DNA of 64,000 bases. Origin: Agrobacterium tumefaciens. Its GTDB lineage: Bacteria; Pseudomonadota; Alphaproteobacteria; Rhizobiales; Rhizobiaceae. The notes under the pieces were generated by a model that was not told the origin of the DNA, searched no databases, and saw nothing but the letters and a program-made list of their open reading frames with translations. Of the stretch, positions 45,460 through 53,342 are shown one piece after another. The stretch spans positions 186,001 to 250,000 of the forward strand of contig NZ_CP072309.1 of the NCBI RefSeq assembly GCF_017726655.1, in the 5' to 3' direction. Both the position numbers and the translations under genes were made by a program. The stretch's first letter is position 1. Each line of letters begins with the position of its first letter.

Positions 45460-45702
45460 GGCGTCACAATAGAGCGCCGACCGAGGAAACGGAAGCGCGT
45501 CTTTTTCACGCCCTGCCCAATTAATCACACTTTTTGGTCAGATAGTTCAAAAACCGGCTTTCGCTCAGGCCCCACACGGGCTAAGGCAGAAGGCAACCGG
45601 ACGCGGATCGCGGCTGATGGCGTTCACGCTGTCGCCTTCCGGTGCGATGTCATGGTGTCGGTGGATTTTCCACATAGGATCAGATTTTCAGGGATGAGCA
45701 TA

Positions 45703-47214
45703 ATGAGTTTCAAGCCGCACGGCAAACATCTGGTTGCAGGAGAATGGGTCGCAACGGAAGCAAAATTCCGCAGCGAGCCTGCACATGGCGAGGCTTTCGA
45801 TTTTTCGGTCGGCACGGTCGATCTGGTGAATGCGGCCTGTGAAGCAGCAGAAGATGCCTTCTGGAGCTATGGCTACACCACCCGCGAAGAGCGCGCCGCA
45901 TTCCTCGACACCATCGCCGATGAAATCGAAGCCCGCGCCGACGCCATCACCGAAATCGGCTCGTCCGAAACCGGCCTGCCTGCCGCCCGTCTCCAGGGCG
46001 AGCGCGGCCGCACCGTCGGTCAGCTCCGCCTGTTTGCGTCGCATATCCGCAAGGGCGACTATCTTGATCGTCGCCACGACGAAGCGCTACCGGATCGCCA
46101 GCCGCTGCCGCGTCCTGATATCCGCCTGATGCAGCGCCCGATCGGCCCCGTTGCCGTCTTCGGTGCATCGAACTTCCCGCTTGCCTTCTCGACGGCCGGC
46201 GGCGACACGGCCGCCGCACTCGCAGCCGGTTGTCCTGTCGTCGTCAAGGGCCATTCAGCCCATCCCGGCACCGGTGAAATCGTCGCTGAAGCGGTACTCG
46301 CCGCTGTCAAGAAGCACAATCTGCATCCCGGCGTCTTCTCGCTGATCCAGGGCGGCCGCCGCGATGTCGGCTCCGCGCTCGTCCAGCATCCGCGCATCAA
46401 GGCGGTCGGTTTCACCGGTTCGCTCGCCGGCGGCCGCGCGCTATTCGACCTCTGCGCACAGCGCCCTGAGCCGATCCCCTTCTTTGGCGAACTGGGTTCC
46501 GTTAACCCGATGTTCCTGCTGCCGGAAGCCGTTGCCGCTCGTGGCGAAGCCATTGCCAAGGGCTGGGCCGGTTCGCTCACCATGGGTGCTGGCCAGTTCT
46601 GCACCAACCCGGGCATTGCGGTCATTCTCTCCGAGCAGGCAGATGCGGTTGCTGAAACTGCCCGCGCGGCTCTTTCGGAAGTCGGCCCTCAGGTCATGCT
46701 GACAGACGGCATCGCCGCTGCCTATCGCGACGGCCGTGATCGTATCGCTGCCGGCAACGGCGTGCGCGACGTTCTGACGACCACCTGCAACCTGCGCAAT
46801 GCAACGCCTTACCTGTTCCGCGTTTCCGGCAAGGATTGGGTTGCCAACCATGCGCTATCAGAAGAAGTCTTCGGCCCGCTCGGCCTGATCGTGACCGTTG
46901 ATAGCACCGAGGAAATGCTTGAGGTTGCCAAGAGCTTCGAAGGCCAGCTGACGGCAACCATGCATCTCGATGCCGGCGACGCCGAACTCGGCCGCAAGCT
47001 GCTGCCAATCCTGGAGCGCAAGGCAGGCCGCGTTCTCGCCAACGGTTTCCCGACCGGCGTGGAAGTTTCCGAAGCCATGGTTCACGGCGGCCCTTACCCG
47101 GCCTCGACGAACTTCGGCGCAACTTCGGTCGGCACCATGTCGATCCGCCGCTTCATGCGTCCGGTTTCCTATCAGAACATTCCTTCGGACGTTCTGCCGG
47201 AAGACATTCGCTAA
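45703..47214 (+). CDS. aldehyde dehydrogenase, alpha-ketoglutarate semialdehyde (2,5-dioxovalerate) type
   Basis: 503 residues from the ATG at 45703 (MSFKPHGKHLVAGEWVAT), preceded by AGGGATGAG at good spacing. Family features: RPIGPVAVFGASNFPLAFS, KGHSAHPGTGE, FTGSLAGGRAL, ELGSVNPMFLLPEA and the catalytic cysteine in GAGQFCTNPG. This subfamily oxidises 2,5-dioxovalerate to 2-oxoglutarate at the end of non-phosphorylated pentonate and glucarate pathways. It is separated from uxuA by the reverse-strand VanZ-like gene, so it probably has its own promoter in 45460-45702. Confidence 0.9.
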   Translation: MSFKPHGKHLVAGEWVATEAKFRSEPAHGEAFDFSVGTVDLVNAACEAAEDAFWSYGYTTREERAAFLDTIADEIEARADAITEIGSSETGLPAARLQGERGRTVGQLRLFASHIRKGDYLDRRHDEALPDRQPLPRPDIRLMQRPIGPVAVFGASNFPLAFSTAGGDTAAALAAGCPVVVKGHSAHPGTGEIVAEAVLAAVKKHNLHPGVFSLIQGGRRDVGSALVQHPRIKAVGFTGSLAGGRALFDLCAQRPEPIPFFGELGSVNPMFLLPEAVAARGEAIAKGWAGSLTMGAGQFCTNPGIAVILSEQADAVAETARAALSEVGPQVMLTDGIAAAYRDGRDRIAAGNGVRDVLTTTCNLRNATPYLFRVSGKDWVANHALSEEVFGPLGLIVTVDSTEEMLEVAKSFEGQLTATMHLDAGDAELGRKLLPILERKAGRVLANGFPTGVEVSEAMVHGGPYPASTNFGATSVGTMSIRRFMRPVSYQNIPSDVLPEDIR

Positions 47215-47245
47215 TAAAAAAGGGGAGGCGCTCACACGCCTCCCC
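47215..47245 (-). terminator. intrinsic terminator of the TRAP/monooxygenase operon
   Basis: On the minus strand: GGGGAGGCG-TGTGAG-CGCCTCCCC followed by TTTTTTATTAG. A textbook terminator 23 bases after the DctP-type gene. It also lies just after the plus-strand dehydrogenase gene and may serve both. Confidence 0.88.
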
Positions 47246-47268
47246 CGTTCTTCGTCTGCCCCATAGTC

Positions 47269-48267
47269 TCAGGCAGACTGCACGGCCTGTATCTTCTCAA
47301 GACCGCCAACGACCCCGGCGAAATCCTGCCAGACGCCCTGCGCGCCCTTGCGCCATTCATCCAGCGCTTCCGGCTGCAGCACTTTGCCGCCCTTGGACAG
47401 CGCAAGCTCAACAGACTTCGCTTCATCCTCAACGATCAGCTGATTGAAGTACTTCGCGCCTTCGCTGGAAGCCTCCGACAGCACCTTCTTCTCTTCGTCA
47501 TCCAGCTGGTTCCAGAAGGTCGCGCCATAATAAACGACGCCGGAAGCCCAGATGTGGCCGGTTTCCGTCAGATAGGGCACGACCTCGTAAAGCTTGAAGC
47601 CGGCATAGGCCGACTTGGTGAGGTCCATGGCATCGGCCACGCCGGTTGCCAGCGCATTATAGGTCTCGGTGATCGGAATACCGACCGGCGTCGTGCCGAA
47701 GGCGCTCCACAGCTTGGTATGCAGCGGGCTCTGGATAACGCGGATCTTCTTGCCCGCAAGCTGCTCTGGCCGTGTCACCGGCTCCTTTGTCAGCAGGTGG
47801 CGTGCGCCGTAATTGATGAAATCGGCGGCGATGAATTGCTGAGCGGCGAGCTTCGTCTTCAGATCAGTGCCGGTCTCGCCCGTCACCACCTTGCGCACAT
47901 GGTCGGCATCGCGGAAGAGGAAGGGCAGATCGAGGATTTGCAGTTCCGGCACCCAACCGGAAAGCGAGGAAACGGTTGAAAGACTGGCCTGAACCGAGCC
48001 GAGACGACTATTTTCCGCCACTTCCTTTTCACCGCCCAGCGCACCGCTTTTCACGATGTTGAAGCGGAAACGGCCGGGCAGCTTCGCTTCCACCAGCTCA
48101 CTGATCTTGACCCAGATCTTCGTCTCCGGCTTGTCGTCAGCGAAAAGCGAGGCGACGGTGAGGTTGCGGGCCCTGGCATTTGCCGTGCGCACGAAGGCCG
48201 GTGCGGCGAGCGTTGCCGCACCGAGAGCGGAGAGTTTGAGGAGATGACGACGGTCCATAATGGTCAT
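47269..48267 (-). CDS. TRAP transporter substrate-binding protein, Tat-exported
   Basis: 332 residues. The N-terminus MDRRHLLKLSALGAATLAAPAF is a twin-arginine-type signal (an ATG three codons upstream is also possible). DctP features: NSRLGSVQASLSTVS, LQILDLPFLFRDADHVRKV and KKIRVIQSPLHTKLW with the substrate arginine. Last gene of an operon read SsuA-like, SsuD, DctQM, DctP. The enzyme context suggests a sulfonate or related organosulfur anion rather than a dicarboxylate. Confidence 0.9.
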   Translation of the reverse strand: MTIMDRRHLLKLSALGAATLAAPAFVRTANARARNLTVASLFADDKPETKIWVKISELVEAKLPGRFRFNIVKSGALGGEKEVAENSRLGSVQASLSTVSSLSGWVPELQILDLPFLFRDADHVRKVVTGETGTDLKTKLAAQQFIAADFINYGARHLLTKEPVTRPEQLAGKKIRVIQSPLHTKLWSAFGTTPVGIPITETYNALATGVADAMDLTKSAYAGFKLYEVVPYLTETGHIWASGVVYYGATFWNQLDDEEKKVLSEASSEGAKYFNQLIVEDEAKSVELALSKGGKVLQPEALDEWRKGAQGVWQDFAGVVGGLEKIQAVQSA

Positions 48268-48282
48268 GAATAAAGCCCCGGA

Positions 48283-50115
48283 TTAGAAGAAAATGGCCCA
48301 GACGCACAGAATGGCAAGGGAAACTAGAAGAGAGACAAGATAGGGAACAACAGCCCGGAAAAGTGCTGTCGCCGGAATGCGGGTGACGCCGCTGACCACA
48401 AAGATCAGCATGCCGAGCGGTGGTGTCAGGCCGTGGATCATGAGATTGACCACGAGGATGACACCGAAATGGATGGGATCGATACCGGCCGCCACGGCAG
48501 CGGGCAACAGGATCGGCCCGAACAGCAGGATGGCAGCACCGATATCCAGCACCAGTCCCACCACGAGCAGGATGAGGTTGGAAAGCAGCAGCACCGCGAT
48601 CTTGCTGCCGCCGAGCAAAGTCACGAAATCCGTGACGAGGCCGGAGACATTATCAACCGCCAGCAGGAAGGCGAAGGGGCCAGCCGTGCCGATCAGGAGG
48701 CCAATCGCCGCCGCCTCACCGGCAGACTGGCGGAAAGTTGCGAAAATGCGGCCCGCGCCCAGCCGATAACCGAAACCGAGAAACAGCGTATAGAGCGCAG
48801 CAAGGGCAGCAGCCTCCGTAGTGGTGACGACACCGATACGGATACCGACCACCACGATGACGCCAAGACCGAAAGCCGGTATGGCAGAGATAGCCGAACG
48901 CCAGCGCTCAGCACCTAAGGCACGCGGCAACGTGTCGACGCTGCGCACGCTGAGATGGATTGCCACCGCAAGGCAGATCGCCATCAGCCCGCCGGCGAAG
49001 AAGCCGCCGACCAGCAGCGAGCCGACCGACAGATTGGTAGCCGTCGCAAGGATCAGAAATGCGATGGAGGGTGGAATGACATTGTCCAGCACCGAGGTGG
49101 CGGCAATGATCGCGCCTGCCTGTGCCGGTGGATAGCCGTGCTTCACCAGTTCCGGCTGGAAGGTGGAAGCGCCGAAGGCGGCATTGGCAACCGAAGAACC
49201 GGATGCGCCGGAAAAAAGCACGCTGGTCAAAAGCGTCGTCTGCGCCAGCCCCGCACGCCGATGGCCGACCATGGAAGAAGCGAAACGGACGAGCTGGTTG
49301 GCGACGCCCGATTCCGTCAACAGGCTTCCGGCCAGCAGGAAGAAGGGAATGGCGAGCAACAGGAATTTCGACATGCCGGTCACCGTCGAAGACACGATGG
49401 CTGGTTCCGGCAGGGTGCTGCCGAAGGCGATCGCTACATAGGCCGCAGCAAGGAAGGCATGGGCGAGCGGTGCGGCCAGAACCAGTCCCACGGCCGCCGT
49501 CAGCGCCAGAAACAGACTCGGCGGCAGGCTCGTATCGACAAACAGTTCCGGCAGGCCGACATAAGAAACGACCGCGATGGCGACGGAGAGCAGAACGGCA
49601 AGCGCCTTGCCTTCACCGACCCGCTGAAGCGCCAGATAGACAAAGATCAGCGCGCCGCCCGCTCCGAGAAAACCGAAGCGCACCCATTCCGGCAGACCGA
49701 GCGTTGGCGACGTGCCGCCTAGCATGGCCGCAATCTCCACCCCGCCGAAAGCAAGGATGAGGGCTGCGACAAAGGAAAAGGCATCGGCCAGAACTTCGGT
49801 TGCCGCATGAAAGCGTTCCGGCAGGAAGCGCACGAATACATCCAGCCGCATGGCCAAAGCGCTCTTCAGACTGAGGGGCGCGCCGACCGCGATCATCGCC
49901 ACATTCAGCCATATGCCCAGATCTTCCGCGCCGATGAAGCCGGTATGGAACAGATACCGCAGGGTGACATTGACCAGCACCACCACGAGCAGCGTCGCAA
50001 GGATGGCGGCGGCAACCGCGCCCAGCACCTTGTCCAGAACGCCAAGCGCCCGTTCGGCCACGCGTTGTGGACCGAAGCGCCGTTGCACGATTGTTGTTGC
50101 CGGACTTGCCGTCAT
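48283..50115 (-). CDS. fused TRAP transporter membrane subunit (DctQ-DctM)
   Basis: 610 residues from MTASPATTIVQRRF at 50115, ribosome site GGAGAAG. Residues up to about 190 are a DctQ-like part (VVLVNVTLRYLFHTGFIGAEDLGIWL); the rest is DctM with LLAIPFFLLAGSLLTESGVANQL, SVLFSGASGSSVANAAFGAS, NVIPPSIAFLILA and LMIHGLTPPLGMLIF. Fusion of the two subunits is a known variant. It contrasts with the split DctQ and DctM of the hexuronate system 6 kb away. Confidence 0.92.
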   Translation of the reverse strand: MTASPATTIVQRRFGPQRVAERALGVLDKVLGAVAAAILATLLVVVLVNVTLRYLFHTGFIGAEDLGIWLNVAMIAVGAPLSLKSALAMRLDVFVRFLPERFHAATEVLADAFSFVAALILAFGGVEIAAMLGGTSPTLGLPEWVRFGFLGAGGALIFVYLALQRVGEGKALAVLLSVAIAVVSYVGLPELFVDTSLPPSLFLALTAAVGLVLAAPLAHAFLAAAYVAIAFGSTLPEPAIVSSTVTGMSKFLLLAIPFFLLAGSLLTESGVANQLVRFASSMVGHRRAGLAQTTLLTSVLFSGASGSSVANAAFGASTFQPELVKHGYPPAQAGAIIAATSVLDNVIPPSIAFLILATATNLSVGSLLVGGFFAGGLMAICLAVAIHLSVRSVDTLPRALGAERWRSAISAIPAFGLGVIVVVGIRIGVVTTTEAAALAALYTLFLGFGYRLGAGRIFATFRQSAGEAAAIGLLIGTAGPFAFLLAVDNVSGLVTDFVTLLGGSKIAVLLLSNLILLVVGLVLDIGAAILLFGPILLPAAVAAGIDPIHFGVILVVNLMIHGLTPPLGMLIFVVSGVTRIPATALFRAVVPYLVSLLVSLAILCVWAIFF

Positions 50116-50143
50116 GTTGTTCTTCTCCACTCCCGCGCCATGC

Positions 50144-51271
50144 TCAGGAGGCCTTGGCCGAGAGGTCGCGGTCGAACAGGGTCGACCAGGTGAACTGTTT
50201 CGCCGCTGACACTTCCCGCGACACATCGAGGCGTGGCAGAACCTTTTCCCCGAAGCGGAAGGCTTCCTCCAGCAATGGCATGCCGGAAAGAATGAAGGTA
50301 TTCACACCCGCCTTCTTATAGGCCTCCAGCGTCCGGATGACAGTATCGGGCGAGCCGACAATCGCGGTTCCCGGGCCCGGACGGACAAGCCCGATGCCAG
50401 CCCAAAGATTGGGGGCGATTTCCAGATCGCGCAGGTTCTCCGGCTTCTGCCCGCCATGCATCGCCGTCATGCGCTGCTGGCCGACGGAATCGGTCTTGCC
50501 GACAAAACGCTGGTTGGCGGCAATCGCTGCCTCATCCATGCGCCCGTAAAGGTCTGCAGCGGCGGCCCAGGCTTCTTCATCCGTATCGCGCACGATAACA
50601 TAGAGGCGAATACCATATTCCAGTTCTCGGCCGAGCTTTTCCGCCCGCGCCTTGACGAGGTCGACCTTTGCGCCAATCTGATCAGGCGTTTCACCCCATG
50701 AGAGATAGGTCTCGACATGTTTGGCCGCAACGTCGATTGCCTTGTCCGAAGAGCCGCCAAACCATAGCGGCGGCTGCTCAATACCCTGCCCCACCGGCAG
50801 AGCGAGCTTTGCCCCCTGCGTCTGGAAATAATGCCCTTTGAAATCTACTGTTTCGCCGGCGAAGAGCCGGTGCCAGATTTGCAGATATTCATCCGCCATA
50901 TCGTAACGCTCATCATGCGGCATGGTCATGCCGTATGCGCCGAGCATCTTCGCATCGCCGGACACGACGTTGATCAGCAGACGCCCACGCGAAAACTCCT
51001 GGAGGGTTGCCGCCATTTTAGCAAGCAGCGTCGGCGCAATCAGGCCCGGATGAATGGCGACCAGCAATTTGAGCCGCTCGGTATGGGAGAGCAATGCGCC
51101 CGCCAGAACCCAGACGTCATGCGCGCCGGTCGCAAACAGCGCGCCGGTATAACCCAGCTGATCGTAAGCGAGCGCCAGTTGCTTGTAATAACCGAGGTCG
51201 ACCTTCCGGGAGCCTTCCGGCTGCCAGGGATAGGCGCCGTCGGGGGCGCACATGTACCAGAAAACATTCAT
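50144..51271 (-). CDS. ssuD: FMNH2-dependent alkanesulfonate monooxygenase type (luciferase-like)
   Basis: 375 residues, bacterial luciferase-like TIM barrel. MNVFWYMCAPDGAYPW, the long LAYDQLGYTGALFATG, LLVAIHPGLIAPTLLAKMAATLQEFS, INVVSGDAKMLGAYG and WFGGSSDKAIDVAAKH follow SsuD. Uses reduced flavin and oxygen to split a C-S bond, giving an aldehyde and sulfite. Overlaps the SsuA-like gene by 4 bases. No flavin reductase (SsuE) or SsuBC transporter is present; a TRAP transporter takes their place in the operon. Confidence 0.88.
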   Translation of the reverse strand: MNVFWYMCAPDGAYPWQPEGSRKVDLGYYKQLALAYDQLGYTGALFATGAHDVWVLAGALLSHTERLKLLVAIHPGLIAPTLLAKMAATLQEFSRGRLLINVVSGDAKMLGAYGMTMPHDERYDMADEYLQIWHRLFAGETVDFKGHYFQTQGAKLALPVGQGIEQPPLWFGGSSDKAIDVAAKHVETYLSWGETPDQIGAKVDLVKARAEKLGRELEYGIRLYVIVRDTDEEAWAAAADLYGRMDEAAIAANQRFVGKTDSVGQQRMTAMHGGQKPENLRDLEIAPNLWAGIGLVRPGPGTAIVGSPDTVIRTLEAYKKAGVNTFILSGMPLLEEAFRFGEKVLPRLDVSREVSAAKQFTWSTLFDRDLSAKAS

Positions 51272-52134
51272 CTGTCGCCTCCGACGCTGGCTGATTGCGG
51301 GGCCGGGCTCTGCCCGGTCTGAACCGGTAAAGAGAAATGGCCGTGCCTGTAAAGCGTATCGGCCTCCTCCTGCTGTTCGGCAAGGATATTTTTAGTGGCG
51401 GGAACCACGGAAAGATCGCGCGAACGCAGCACCTTCGCCCAGGAGGCCGCATCACCCTCACTGCCAGGCCCAGCGGCAAGCAGCGCCGCCGCCTTGTCGA
51501 TATCCGCCATGACGGCGCGGCCGACGCGGTCCAGTTCGGCCGCTATCGCCTGTCCTCTCTCCCGCGTTATATTGTGACGCGCAAGCGTCCAGAACAGCGA
51601 GCGGTTGGGAATGGTTGAACCGCAGCGGACGAGAAGGTTGATCTCCTCGTGGGTCAGCGCCTTTTCCAGCCGCGGCGACATCGTCACCCAGGCATCCACG
51701 CGGCCTTCCACGAGATCAAGCAGGCTGTCGCTGTCACCGCTTTCAATCCGCGTCACATCCGAAAGACCAAGACCTGCCCCTTCCAGGCTGCGCGCCAGAA
51801 GATAGGTGTGAAAAGACCCGTCGATCAGCGAGATCCGCTTTCCCTCGAGATCGCCGGCAGAGCGGATCGGGCTGTCACGCCGAACGAGGATCGCGCCATT
51901 CGCCGGCCTCGGCGCGGAAGCAGCTATATAGGTTGCCGAAAGCCCGCGCGCATCGGCTTCGATGGGCGGCGTCGAACCGGTGCCACCGAAATGAATGGCG
52001 CCCTTTTCCAGAAGAGCTGCCGTATCGCGGCCTTCACGATAGGCCACGAATTCCGGATCGAATTCTTCAAAGGCGCCGGGCCAGAGCCGGGCGAGCCGCA
52101 AATGCAGATTATTGGGATGGACCCCGATTTTCAT
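51268..52134 (-). CDS. SsuA/NMT1-like binding protein without signal peptide
   Basis: 288 residues, fold of sulfonate/nitrate/taurine-type periplasmic binders: KIGVHPNNLHLRLARLWPG, LLEKGAIHFGGTGSTPPIEA, GAILVRRDSPIRSAGDLEGKRISLIDGS and VEGRVDAWVTMSPRLE. The protein starts directly in the binding domain. An in-frame TGA lies 12 bases before the ATG, so no signal peptide can be added; the ribosome site is GAGGTG. It is first in the operon with SsuD and the TRAP genes. It may act in the cytoplasm as a substrate sensor or carrier. Confidence 0.82.
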   Translation of the reverse strand: MKIGVHPNNLHLRLARLWPGAFEEFDPEFVAYREGRDTAALLEKGAIHFGGTGSTPPIEADARGLSATYIAASAPRPANGAILVRRDSPIRSAGDLEGKRISLIDGSFHTYLLARSLEGAGLGLSDVTRIESGDSDSLLDLVEGRVDAWVTMSPRLEKALTHEEINLLVRCGSTIPNRSLFWTLARHNITRERGQAIAAELDRVGRAVMADIDKAAALLAAGPGSEGDAASWAKVLRSRDLSVVPATKNILAEQQEEADTLYRHGHFSLPVQTGQSPAPQSASVGGDR

Positions 52135-52156
52135 GTCGACACCTCATTTCACGATC

Positions 52157-52323
52157 AATCTACTTTTTTATAGAGTGTTTTCGAGGAAGGTTTTGGCGAT
52201 CCTTGGTCCGAAAGCGAAAGAGAAATCTACCAATCCTGTAGATTTTAAAAATTCTGGAGCCACCCTCAGGTTGCCTCCATCAAACCATTGAAATTTATCG
52301 CTATACATTTTACTTTTTTATAG
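52157..52323. promoter_or_regulatory. repeated operator-like elements between the sulfonate operon and arsR-like gene
   Basis: The 211-base divergent gap holds an exact 13-base direct repeat TACTTTTTTATAG at 52161-52173 and 52311-52323, one copy next to each divergent gene. Between them is a perfect 8-bp inverted repeat AAATCTAC-N7-GTAGATTT (52223-52245). The half-site AATCTAC occurs again at 52157. The ArsR-type regulator encoded to the right is the likely binder of one of these elements. Confidence 0.55.
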
Positions 52324-52345
52324 TCTGAAACATGGGCCCGCAGTC

Positions 52346-52711
52346 GTGACGAAACCCGTTTCCAATCTCATCTGCCGCAGTGTGGTGGAAGCGAGCGAGC
52401 TTCTGAAGCTTGTCGCCAACGCCAACCGTCTGGCCATCGTCTGTTACCTCATGGAAACGGAGGCCTCAGTTTCGGCGCTGGAATACGAACTCGGTATTCA
52501 ACAGCCAACACTTTCCCAGCAGCTCGCTGAACTGCGCGACGCCGGGATCATCGAAGGTACACGGGAAGGCAAGGCGGTGATATATCGTGTCACCGATCCG
52601 CGTATTATCCAGCTGGTTCTGACCTTGCGCAGTCTTTACAAAGACCTTTCCGATGTGACCGGCAAGAAAGGCCGTCGCGACGTGCCGCTGGATGAGGCGA
52701 TGTTCGACTGA
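52346..52711 (+). CDS. ArsR-family regulator, BigR/SqrR-like
   Basis: 121 residues from a GTG start. Winged helix typical of ArsR: LLKLVANANRLAIVCYLMETEASVS, LGIQQPTLSQQLAELRDAGII, GTREGKAVIYRVTD. The sequence is nearest in pattern to persulfide sensors BigR/SqrR/YgaV. The first sensor cysteine has a counterpart at C33 (AIVC), but the second, normally in a LYC segment near the end, is replaced (RSLYKDL); the only other cysteine is C10. Divergent from the sulfonate operon and followed by a GST gene after 1 base. Confidence 0.87.
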   Translation: MTKPVSNLICRSVVEASELLKLVANANRLAIVCYLMETEASVSALEYELGIQQPTLSQQLAELRDAGIIEGTREGKAVIYRVTDPRIIQLVLTLRSLYKDLSDVTGKKGRRDVPLDEAMFD

Positions 52712-52712
52712 C

Positions 52713-53342
52713 ATGATCGACCTTTACACCTGGATTACGCCGAACGGCCTTAAAATCTCGATTGCACTGGAAGAACTTGGCCTGCCCTATGTCAGCCACG
52801 CCATAGACATCGAAAAGGGCGAGCAATTCGCGGCTGATTATATCCGCATCAATCCCGGCTCGAAAATTCCAGCAATCATCGACAATGACAACAGCACCGT
52901 CCTGACGGAATCAAACGCGATCCTCCTCTATCTCGCCGAAAAGGTCGGGCGGCTTCTGCCCGCCTCTAGCGCTGAGCAGCTGATCGTGACCGAATGGCTG
53001 ATGTGGCAGGCCGCCAATCTCGGCCCGACACTCGGTTATGCCCATTATTTCCTGACTTATCATTCCGGAGAGGCGCCCTTTGCTGAGACGCGTTTTGCAG
53101 CCGATGTCGAGCGTCTCTACCGAACATTGAACAACCGTTTAACAGACAGGGAATATGTGGCCGGCGATTTTTCCATTGCCGATATTGCCATATGGCCGTG
53201 GGTCTCGCGTTTCGCACGCCATAAAATCAACCTCGATGATTTTCCCTCGGTACAGCGATGGTATCGCCGGCTTGGAGAACGCGAAACTTTCCAGCGTGGT
53301 TACCGCGTCCCCTTCTCAACGGCGGACATACCGGGACTTTAG
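52713..53342 (+). CDS. glutathione S-transferase family protein, YfcG/Nu-class-like
   Basis: 209 residues. Thioredoxin-like N-terminal domain MIDLYTWITPNGLKISIALEELGLPY with the TPNGxKI motif of YfcG-type disulfide-bond oxidoreductases, NPGSKIPAIID and the glutathione contact TESNAILLYLAE; helical C-terminal domain to the end. Cotranscribed with the ArsR-type gene. A thiol role would fit sulfite or persulfide stress from desulfonation, which is inference. The 3' end overlaps the following minus-strand gene by 4 bases. Confidence 0.88.
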   Translation: MIDLYTWITPNGLKISIALEELGLPYVSHAIDIEKGEQFAADYIRINPGSKIPAIIDNDNSTVLTESNAILLYLAEKVGRLLPASSAEQLIVTEWLMWQAANLGPTLGYAHYFLTYHSGEAPFAETRFAADVERLYRTLNNRLTDREYVAGDFSIADIAIWPWVSRFARHKINLDDFPSVQRWYRRLGERETFQRGYRVPFSTADIPGL

